DNA from: Chloroflexota bacterium | GTDB lineage: Bacteria; Chloroflexota; Anaerolineae; Anaerolineales; Villigracilaceae | Assembly (NCBI GenBank): GCA_023459215.1 | Contig: JAEWVF010000037.1 | Span: forward strand, 1-39,154 | Direction of reading: 5' to 3' | DNA: 39,154 nt | Part shown: piece by piece, positions 7,649 through 14,449 of the stretch | Layout: every line of letters starts with the position of its first letter | How positions within the stretch are numbered: position 1 is the stretch's first letter | The notes under the pieces: generated by a model | Databases searched by the model: none | The model's input: only the letters and a program-made list of their open reading frames with translations | What the model was told of the DNA's origin: nothing | Position numbers and translations under genes: made by a program

Positions 7649-8689
7649 ATGGCAAGCTCAAATCCTACTGGCAACAATGAACTGCTTGGCGAAGTTGTCG
7701 CCATGCGCAAAATCACCCGCATTGAACGCTTCCTTGGCCCCGAGAACTACCGAGTTTTGCAGGGTTTGTTCAAGACGCCGGCTTCCATTACCGGGTTTAT
7801 CTTGATTTCCTTCTTCGTGCTGATTGCCCTGGCAGCGCCGGTATTGGCCCCTCCGGTTAGGGCGGACGACCCTTACACCATTCCACGCGATGGCTTTAAA
7901 TCGCAACCGCGTGAAATGGGCGCCGAGTGGACCAAAAACGCCCCGGAAATTCCCTTCTGGTATAAGGCTGTGACCGGCAAGGATGAATGGGTTCATCTTT
8001 TTGGCACGGCCCAGGGCCAGTATGACATTTATTACGGTGTCATTTGGGGAACCCGGACTGCGTTCAAGACCGGTTTACTGGTGGTTTTCTCGACGCTCCT
8101 GATTGGCGTGATTGTCGGTTCCGTCTCCGCTTATTATGGCGGCATTGTCGATGGCATTATCATGCGCATCGTCGATGTTTTGCTCGTGCTGCCGGGCCTG
8201 ATGGCGACCCTTATCCTGGCGGCGGTGTTGACCCCGGTCATTGGCCGCAGTACCCTGCCGGTGTTGATTTCGTTGATCGCCTTTGGCTGGCTTGGTTACG
8301 CCCGCATCATCCGCGGTGATATTCTCTCCCTGAAAGAGCGCGATTATGTGCTCGCTGCGCGTGTTATCGGGAATACCGACAGCCGGATCCTCTTCCGCCA
8401 CATCCTGCCGAATGCCATCTTCCCGACCCTGGTGCTGGCTTCGCTCGCGATTGGCGACGTTGTTCTCTCTTTCGCTGCCCTTTCTTTCCTTGGGATCGGT
8501 GTCCAGGTCGGTTATGCGGACTGGGGCCAGGTGCTCGCTTTTGCCCGTAACTGGATCACCAGCCTCGACACCTACTGGTACATCATTGTCTTCCCTGGGA
8601 TAGCGCTGGTTCTGTATGTCATGGGTTTCAACCTGGTTGGCGACGCCCTGCGCGATGTGCTTGACCCCAAGATGCGCGGCAAGGTTTAG
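7649..8689 (+). CDS. dppC: Peptide ABC transporter permease, DppC/OppC type
   Basis: A 346-residue inner-membrane permease, the partner of DppB. After a cytoplasmic N-terminal arm the first helix is TGFILISFFVLIALAAPVLAP. A roughly 70-residue extracytoplasmic insert follows, ending in HLFGTAQGQYDIYYGVIWGTR, the family's usual HLFGTDxxGRD region in altered form. The EAA loop is RDYVLAARVIGNTDSRILFRH with ILPNAIFP behind it, and the C-terminus GDALRDVLDPKMRGKV is typical. The start ATG has GAGAGG just upstream, overlapping the dppB stop. This gene completes the importer; the following genes encode a cytochrome and catabolic enzymes. Confidence 0.93.
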   Translation: MASSNPTGNNELLGEVVAMRKITRIERFLGPENYRVLQGLFKTPASITGFILISFFVLIALAAPVLAPPVRADDPYTIPRDGFKSQPREMGAEWTKNAPEIPFWYKAVTGKDEWVHLFGTAQGQYDIYYGVIWGTRTAFKTGLLVVFSTLLIGVIVGSVSAYYGGIVDGIIMRIVDVLLVLPGLMATLILAAVLTPVIGRSTLPVLISLIAFGWLGYARIIRGDILSLKERDYVLAARVIGNTDSRILFRHILPNAIFPTLVLASLAIGDVVLSFAALSFLGIGVQVGYADWGQVLAFARNWITSLDTYWYIIVFPGIALVLYVMGFNLVGDALRDVLDPKMRGKV

Positions 8690-8710
8690 CGCTCTGTTTA
8701 TCAGTTTCTT

Positions 8711-9442
8711 GTGAGTCGGGCCAAATCCATTATTCGTATCGCGCTGTTCCCTCTCGCTGTTGCGCTGGCGTTGGCTTTTGCGCAGGTTCGGGAGGGAACA
8801 GCTTTGTCAGACCGGGATGAGCCAGTCCCAACGCCGACCCTGGATCGTCTGGCGGAACCAACCTTACCGGCCAACCCATCCCAGGCCGATAACGGCGCGC
8901 AGCAGTTTTGGTTCCAGTGTTTGCCCTGTCACGGCGATCGCGGCCAGGGCCTAACCGATGAATTCCGCAGCCTGTACCCGCCCGAAGAGCAAAACTGCTG
9001 GGAATCGGGTTGTCACGGCCCGCGATTTTATGAGAATGGCTGGACCATCCCGCAGGTGGTCCCGGCGCTAATTGGCGAAGGCAGCCTGCAGAGGTTCCCG
9101 AATGCGTTGGTTTTGCAGGCTTACATCAAGGCTTCCATGCCGTATCAATGGCCCGGCACCCTGGACGATGAAACTGCCTGGGCCTTGACCGCCTTCCTTC
9201 TGCGCGAGAATGGTTTGTGGCCCGCCAGGGAAATCCTTGGTTCGGAGAACGCCGCTGAGGTGCGCATTGGCCCATTGGTCACTGCCTCGCCAGCGCCCAC
9301 TATTCGGCCTGAGCCATCCGCCTTGCCGGAGGCTGCGCTTTCGCAAGGCGAAGATTTTGACAATCGCTACCTGCTGTTTGGTTTACTGCTCTTTCTATTG
9401 CTCGGCATCTTTGTGCTTGTGCGATTTTTCTCACGGGCATAA
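8711..9442 (+). CDS. Membrane-anchored c-type cytochrome with CX2CH and CX4CH motifs
   Basis: A 243-residue secreted cytochrome. It has a hydrophobic N-terminal segment (about 8-24), a cytochrome c domain with CLPCHG at residues 70-75, and a C-terminal helix (about 220-238) that should hold it on the outer face of the membrane. ASMPYQWPG supplies a probable axial Met at 143, followed by a helix LDDETAWALTAFLL as in class I cytochromes. A second motif CWESGCH (96-102) is CX4CH, which may bind a second haem, form a disulfide or bind metal. The GTG at 8711 has a poor ribosome site, so the start is uncertain. It lies 21 bases after dppC and overlaps the decarboxylase start as TAATG, so it belongs to the operon although it has no evident part in peptide catabolism. 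Confidence 0.8.
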   Translation: MSRAKSIIRIALFPLAVALALAFAQVREGTALSDRDEPVPTPTLDRLAEPTLPANPSQADNGAQQFWFQCLPCHGDRGQGLTDEFRSLYPPEEQNCWESGCHGPRFYENGWTIPQVVPALIGEGSLQRFPNALVLQAYIKASMPYQWPGTLDDETAWALTAFLLRENGLWPAREILGSENAAEVRIGPLVTASPAPTIRPEPSALPEAALSQGEDFDNRYLLFGLLLFLLLGIFVLVRFFSRA

Positions 9443-10785
9443 TGGCTAACGCCGGAGATGTGGTTATGAAATTTATCGAACAACCCGCGAAACGTCTGGG
9501 CCTTTTTCCTGTTAGTATCAAGGTGGAGAAAGGTGTTTTGACTATTGCCGGGCACTCGTTATCTGGATTGGCCGAGCAATACGGCACCCCTCTTTACCTG
9601 TATGACCGTGCCACCCTGGACGCTTGCGCCCGCGCTTATCGGACTGCCTTGCAAGCGGATTATCGCGGGCCATCTTCGCTGACCTATGCCGGAAAGGCCT
9701 ATTTGTCGCGGGCGATTTGCGAGTGGACGCAGTCGCACGGTTTATGGGTCGATTGCACCGGGCGGGCGGAGGTCGAGATTGCCGTTCAGAGCGGTGTTTC
9801 GCGCGCGCACATCCTGGTTCATGGCGTCAATAAATCCGAGCCGGATTTGAAAGCGGCCATGGCCAAGGCCGGAACGGTTGTGGTCGATAATTTGAGCGAG
9901 TTGCAGCGCATCCAGGCCTTGCGTGACCAGTTCGCCGATTTGCCTTCGCTCTGGCTGCGGTTTACGCCGGGCGTTACAGTTCACACCCATCATGTTCATA
10001 CCCAGACCGGTCACGATGAGAGCAAATTCGGCATGAACCGGGATGAATTCTTGCGCGCGGCGGAGTTTTGCCGTGAGCACGCTCTGCCGTTGACCGGCAT
10101 CCATTTTCATCAGGGTTCCAATTTCCGCGATCCCGAGCCGCTGCTTCCGGCCATCGAATCCGGTCTGGATTTGGCGCGCGAGGTTGGCTTTGGAGCCGAC
10201 TGGCATTTTTGTCCCGGCGGCGGCTGGGGCGTGGCCTATCACGAAGACGAACTGCCTCAGCCTGAGATTGGCTCGTATGTCTCAGGGATTGCCCAGAATG
10301 TGATGGAAGGCTGCCAGGCGCGCGGATTGTCCCTGCCGCACCTGCACCTTGAGCCGGGCCGCAGCCTGGTTGCCCGCGCTGGCGTGGCGGTCTATCGCGT
10401 TGGCGCGCTCAAACAGCACGGCCAAAAGGCCTGGGTACTGGTGGACGGCGGCATGACCGACAACCCGCGTTATGCCCTGTATGGCGCGCGCTATTCCTGC
10501 CTGCCGGTTTCGCAACCGGAGCGCGAATATGCCGGACAGGTTGCGCTGGCCGGGCCTTATTGCGAATCAGGCGATGTGATTATCGAGGATTTGCCCATGC
10601 CAGCCCTGGAGGTTGGTGAGTTGGTGGCCGTTCCTGTTGCTGGTGCTTATCACTTGAGCATGTCGAGTAATTACAACGGTGCCTTGCGCCCGGCTGTGCT
10701 CTGGCTGGAAGAGGGACGCGCATTGCAGATTCAGCGCCGTGAAACAATCGAAGACTTAATGCGCCGCGACAGCGGCATTTACTAG
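9442..10785 (+). CDS. lysA: LysA-type PLP decarboxylase (diaminopimelate decarboxylase family)
   Basis: A 447-residue fold-III PLP enzyme. The PLP lysine is in TYAGKAYLSRA (K85); other family motifs are IHFHQGSNF, FCPGGGWGVAYH (phosphate-binding glycines), LEPGRSLVARAGV, VDGGMTDNPRYALYGARY, GPYCESGDV (substrate-contacting Cys-Glu) and SSNYNGALRP. These match diaminopimelate decarboxylase, which makes L-lysine and CO2 from meso-diaminopimelate. An in-frame ATG at 9466 with GGAG 9 bases upstream is an alternative start. The operon context suggests it uses diaminopimelate released from murein peptides rather than serving biosynthesis. If this lineage has ornithine in its wall, as reported for some Anaerolineae, imported rather than own peptides would be the source. 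A related basic amino acid decarboxylase activity cannot be excluded. Confidence 0.85.
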   Translation: MANAGDVVMKFIEQPAKRLGLFPVSIKVEKGVLTIAGHSLSGLAEQYGTPLYLYDRATLDACARAYRTALQADYRGPSSLTYAGKAYLSRAICEWTQSHGLWVDCTGRAEVEIAVQSGVSRAHILVHGVNKSEPDLKAAMAKAGTVVVDNLSELQRIQALRDQFADLPSLWLRFTPGVTVHTHHVHTQTGHDESKFGMNRDEFLRAAEFCREHALPLTGIHFHQGSNFRDPEPLLPAIESGLDLAREVGFGADWHFCPGGGWGVAYHEDELPQPEIGSYVSGIAQNVMEGCQARGLSLPHLHLEPGRSLVARAGVAVYRVGALKQHGQKAWVLVDGGMTDNPRYALYGARYSCLPVSQPEREYAGQVALAGPYCESGDVIIEDLPMPALEVGELVAVPVAGAYHLSMSSNYNGALRPAVLWLEEGRALQIQRRETIEDLMRRDSGIY

Positions 10786-10830
10786 AATTGGCCCGGAATA
10801 GGAATACAGGTTTTTAAGGAGAAGAACATC

Positions 10831-11652
10831 GTGAAAATCTTAATCGCAGCGGATATGGAAGGAATCACCGGTGTTACTCATTGGGATCAGGTTTCGCCTT
10901 CCCATGCAGAATACCCTCGTTTTCGCCGCCTGATGACCCAGGATGTTAACGCTGCCATCCGCGGGGCTTTTGCCGCCGGGGCGACCCAGGTTATGGTTAC
11001 GGATGGGCACAACAATAGCCGAAACATCCTGATTGAAGAATTGGACGAGCGCGCTGTTTTGAACAGTGGCAGCCCGATGCCGTTATCGATGGTGCATGGT
11101 GTCGACCAGGGTGTGGATGGCGTTATCTATGTTGGTTATCATGGCCGCATGGGCGCGCAAAGCGCCATCCTTGACCATACCTGGTCGGATGAGCGTGTAG
11201 CCAATCTTTGGATTAACGATAAACTCTTTGGTGAATCCGCCCTGAATGGCGCGGTTTGCGGTCATTTTGGCGTTCCGGTTATCATGGTTTCCGGCGACCA
11301 GACGGTTTGCGCGGAAGTGCGTGAGGCCTTCGGCGATGTTGAAACGGCGCAGGTTAAAAAGGCGATTGGCCGCATGGCGGCTGAGTGCCTGCCTCCGGCT
11401 GTCACGGGCCGGCTGATCGAAGAGGCCGCCCACCGCGCGGTGGAACGTTTGCAGGCCGGCAAGGCCCCTGCGCCGCTGAAAGTCCCCGCGCCGATTAACA
11501 TGGTGCTTGAACTGGTTCAATCGGAGATGGCCGATAAAGCCATGATTATGCCCGGCGCCCGGCGATTGGAAGACCGCAAAGTGCAGTATGTTGCGGACGA
11601 TATGGTTACCATTTATTATGCTTTCCGCACCCTGCTGGCTCTGGCGCGCTAG
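10831..11652 (+). CDS. dppA: M55 family D-aminopeptidase (Bacillus DppA type)
   Basis: A 273-residue zinc peptidase that removes N-terminal D-amino acids such as D-Ala from D-Ala-D-Ala. The Bacillus subtilis DppA metal ligands are conserved in place: D8 and E10 in ADMEGITG, H60 in TDGHNN, H104 in GYHGRMG and E135 in GESALN. H116 in LDHTW matches the catalytic histidine. The length equals that of the family. It starts with GTG at 10831 after AAGGAGAAG, 45 bases behind the decarboxylase gene, and is followed closely by the hydrolase fusion. No signal peptide is present, so it acts in the cytoplasm on imported peptides; the family forms a decameric ring. The symbol follows Bacillus usage, where dppA is the peptidase and not the binding protein. 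Confidence 0.93.
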   Translation: MKILIAADMEGITGVTHWDQVSPSHAEYPRFRRLMTQDVNAAIRGAFAAGATQVMVTDGHNNSRNILIEELDERAVLNSGSPMPLSMVHGVDQGVDGVIYVGYHGRMGAQSAILDHTWSDERVANLWINDKLFGESALNGAVCGHFGVPVIMVSGDQTVCAEVREAFGDVETAQVKKAIGRMAAECLPPAVTGRLIEEAAHRAVERLQAGKAPAPLKVPAPINMVLELVQSEMADKAMIMPGARRLEDRKVQYVADDMVTIYYAFRTLLALAR

Positions 11653-11666
11653 CCCAAGGAGTGATT

Positions 11667-13436
11667 ATGCCTTTTCAGACGGTTAACGGCGCAAAACTGT
11701 ACTACGAGACCTTTGGTGAGAGAAAACCTGGGCAGGCTCCGGTCTTGCTGATTCATGGTTCAACTCAAACCGGCGCTTCGTGCTGGAACAAGGTTGCGCC
11801 GCTGCTGGCAGCCGATTATTTTGTGATCGTTCCCGATTGCCGCGGCCACGGACGCTCGGAAAACCCGAACCGTTCCTATTCTTTCCGCGAGATTTCGGCG
11901 GATTTGGCGGCCCTGCTGCGCGCGCTCGGTTTCGAGAAGGCCCACCTCATCGGCCATAGCAATGGCGGCAACATCGCCATCGTGATGTTGATGGAGCATC
12001 CTGAAGTCATCCAGACCTGTACACCGCAGGCTGGCAACGCCTGGTTGACTCCTCAACTCATCGAGCGCGAACTGCAAGTTTTTACCCCGGAATACATTAC
12101 CGAACATTACCCCGAGTGGATGAAGGAAGCGGTTGCGCTCCATGAGCCATATCATGGCGAAGGGTATGCCAGAACCCTCATCCAGCTTACCCAGAAAGAA
12201 ATCATCAGCCAGCCGAACTACACCCCTGAGCAGATGGCCAAGGTCAACCTGCCGGTTTTCTTTATCCAGGGTGAAAACGATGGGGTTAATGCCCACAGCC
12301 GCTTTGCCCAACTGATGGCGCGCGCCGTTCCTTTTGCCGAGTCCTGGGTTCCGGCGGGAGTGGGGCACAATGTCCACGACGAAGCCTTGGGCCTCTGGCT
12401 CGAAAAAGTCCGCGATTTCCTTGCCCGGCGCGGCAACCTTGAGAGCGAAAAGCTCTACCGCTTCCGCATGGAAAACTATCCCGATGAGCGCTCCGGGCCT
12501 TGTGATGTGCGCGTTGCCGCCGATGGCAAACCTTACGGTGTCGTGCTGACTGAAGAACGCCGCGACCAGGTTCTGGCCCATCTCGGACGGCCCGCCGATG
12601 TGAGCGGGATCAAAGCGCTGATTACGGAGCAGACCCCCTGGGCCTTGGTCAACCGTCCGGTCGATGACTTGCTCCGCCGGCAATCCATCCTCTCTGAGCG
12701 GATCAGCCAGGTGCGCCTGGGCGAAGCTCTGCGCGTGCTTGAAACTGCCGAAGACTGGAGCCGGGTTTTCATGCTTCATGATGGTTACATTGGCTGGGTG
12801 CATACCAGCGCGCTGTTTGCCTGTGACCAGTCGACCGCCGAATCCTATGTAGCCGCCTGCAACGCAGTTGTTTCTGTTCCGTTTGCCGAGGCGCGCGATG
12901 AGCGCGGCCTGTTGGTGCAAAAAATCGCCTTTGCGACCCACGTTCATCTCCAGGATGATGTTGTCATTTTGCCGGACGGCAAGCGCTGGAGGGTGCGCAA
13001 ATCGGACTTTACCCCGCTGACGGCCCGTCCGCACCCGGATGCCGCCGGAATCGCCTTTACCCTCGACCTGATTCGCCAGTTCGCCGGCGTTCCCTACATG
13101 TGGGGAGGCCGCACCCCTTACGGTTTCGATTGCTCCGGGTTGGCCGGGACCTTTTACGCTTTTATGGGTGTGAGCATCCCGCGCGATGCCGACCAGCAGT
13201 TTTTTGCCGGCGAAGCGGTCGAAATCCCCGAACCCGGCGACCTGCTCTTTTTCGGCGAAGCGGATGAAGATGGCGATGTGCGCATCAGCCATGTCGCCAT
13301 TTCACTGGGAGGCGAAGAATTCATCCATGCCAACGGCAGTTTCTGGGGCACCTCCTACAACAGCTTCGACCCGTCCAGCCCGCTCTACCGCCAATGGTTG
13401 GACCTTTACTATCGCGGCGCGCGGCGGTTCCGATGA
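11667..13436 (+). CDS. Alpha/beta-hydrolase fused to SH3b and NlpC/P60 endopeptidase (YkfC-like)
   Basis: A 589-residue two-enzyme protein without signal peptide. Residues 1-255 form an alpha/beta-hydrolase with oxyanion segment LLIHGSTQTG, nucleophile S98 in GHSNGG, D205 in GENDGV and H234 in VGHNVHD. Residues 260-450 look like two bacterial SH3 modules, including PWALVNRPVDDLL, VLETAEDWSRVF and GYIGWVHTSAL. Residues 460-589 are NlpC/P60, with C489 in FDCSGLAG, H542 in SHVAISL and H554 in FIHANG. The C-terminal part matches YkfC, which cuts gamma-D-Glu from the diamino acid of murein peptides. The hydrolase half may be an aminopeptidase or esterase; its substrate is unknown. The ATG at 11667 follows AAGGAG by five bases. 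The 3' end overlaps the epimerase start as ATGA. Confidence 0.88.
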   Translation: MPFQTVNGAKLYYETFGERKPGQAPVLLIHGSTQTGASCWNKVAPLLAADYFVIVPDCRGHGRSENPNRSYSFREISADLAALLRALGFEKAHLIGHSNGGNIAIVMLMEHPEVIQTCTPQAGNAWLTPQLIERELQVFTPEYITEHYPEWMKEAVALHEPYHGEGYARTLIQLTQKEIISQPNYTPEQMAKVNLPVFFIQGENDGVNAHSRFAQLMARAVPFAESWVPAGVGHNVHDEALGLWLEKVRDFLARRGNLESEKLYRFRMENYPDERSGPCDVRVAADGKPYGVVLTEERRDQVLAHLGRPADVSGIKALITEQTPWALVNRPVDDLLRRQSILSERISQVRLGEALRVLETAEDWSRVFMLHDGYIGWVHTSALFACDQSTAESYVAACNAVVSVPFAEARDERGLLVQKIAFATHVHLQDDVVILPDGKRWRVRKSDFTPLTARPHPDAAGIAFTLDLIRQFAGVPYMWGGRTPYGFDCSGLAGTFYAFMGVSIPRDADQQFFAGEAVEIPEPGDLLFFGEADEDGDVRISHVAISLGGEEFIHANGSFWGTSYNSFDPSSPLYRQWLDLYYRGARRFR

Positions 13437-14446
13437 AATTGTCCGTCCGCCCGATGAGCCTCGACCTGCGCACAACCTTCCGCGTTTCGCACGGGGCCAG
13501 TGACCAGCGCCATAATGTGCTCGTAACCCTGGAGCAGGATGGTCTGGTCGGTTACGGCGAAGCGGCGGCGGTGTTCTATTATGGCGATACCCAGGAAAGT
13601 CTGAGCGCAGCGCTGAATGGCCTGCCGGACTTGGGCGAGGATGTTTTCGCCCTCGAAGATAATCTCAACCGCCTGCCGGATATGCCCCATGCCGCCCAGG
13701 CGGCGGTCGATATGGCCTTGCATGACCTGTGGGGCAAGCGCTTGGGCCAACCGCTTTACCGCTTGTTTGGCCTGACCCCGGCGGCTTTGCCGCAGACTTC
13801 TTTTACCATCGGCATCGATGCGCCCGAAGTGATGGCCCAGCGCGCCCGCGAGAGCGGTTATCCCATCATCAAGATCAAGCTGGATGCGCTTGCGCCCGAG
13901 GCCCAGGTGGCGGCGATCCGGGCTGCAACCGATGCCCGCCTGCGGGTGGACGCCAACGCCGCCTGGACTCCGCAACAGGCCCTTGAACTGATTACCCGGC
14001 TTGCGCCCTACCAACTGGAATTGGTCGAGCAGCCCCTGCCGGTCGGCGATGTGGAAGCCTATCGCTGGTTGAAAGCGGAGTTGAACCGGCGCGGCGTGAC
14101 CACCCCCATCTACATTGATGAAAGCGTCCAGAATTCGCGCGATATCGCCCGTCACGCCGGGGCTGTCGATGGTGTTGTGGTCAAATTGATGAAAACAGGC
14201 GGCTTGCGTGAAGCGCTGCGTGCCATCCATACCGCCCGCGCGCAGGGCATGACTATTATGCTTTCGTGCATGATTGAAAGCTCGTTGGGTGTGACGGCGG
14301 CGGCCCACCTGGCCCCGCTCTGCGACCAGCTTGACCTGGATGGCCCCCTGCTGGTCGGCAACGATCCCTTTGACGGGCTGCGCTATGCTGGCGCGAACCT
14401 GTCCCTGAGCGACCGGCCCGGGATCGGGGCTGTCCTGCGTGCGTAG
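13433..14446 (+). CDS. ykfB: L-Ala-D/L-Glu epimerase (enolase superfamily, YkfB/YcjG-like)
   Basis: A 337-residue dipeptide epimerase converting L-Ala-D-Glu to L-Ala-L-Glu so that ordinary peptidases can finish the job. It has the muconate-lactonising subgroup catalytic set: KxK bases at K147 and K149 in IIKIKLD, metal ligands D173 in RVDANAAW, E199 in LVEQPL and D229 in IDES, and the second-face base K251 in VVVKLMKTGG. The DxD motif at D301-D303 in LDLDGP marks dipeptide epimerases, where it binds the substrate ammonium. The ATG at 13433 overlaps the upstream stop, so it is translationally coupled to the endopeptidase that makes its substrate. It ends the operon four bases from the convergent kinase gene; no terminator hairpin was recognised between them. 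Confidence 0.92.
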   Translation: MKLSVRPMSLDLRTTFRVSHGASDQRHNVLVTLEQDGLVGYGEAAAVFYYGDTQESLSAALNGLPDLGEDVFALEDNLNRLPDMPHAAQAAVDMALHDLWGKRLGQPLYRLFGLTPAALPQTSFTIGIDAPEVMAQRARESGYPIIKIKLDALAPEAQVAAIRAATDARLRVDANAAWTPQQALELITRLAPYQLELVEQPLPVGDVEAYRWLKAELNRRGVTTPIYIDESVQNSRDIARHAGAVDGVVVKLMKTGGLREALRAIHTARAQGMTIMLSCMIESSLGVTAAAHLAPLCDQLDLDGPLLVGNDPFDGLRYAGANLSLSDRPGIGAVLRA

Positions 14447-14449
14447 CGC

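Noticed and set aside
11760..13292. A 510-codon minus-strand frame opposite the hydrolase-NlpC/P60 gene
   Set aside because: It is a by-product of GC-rich codon use; the plus-strand frame has two full catalytic sets.
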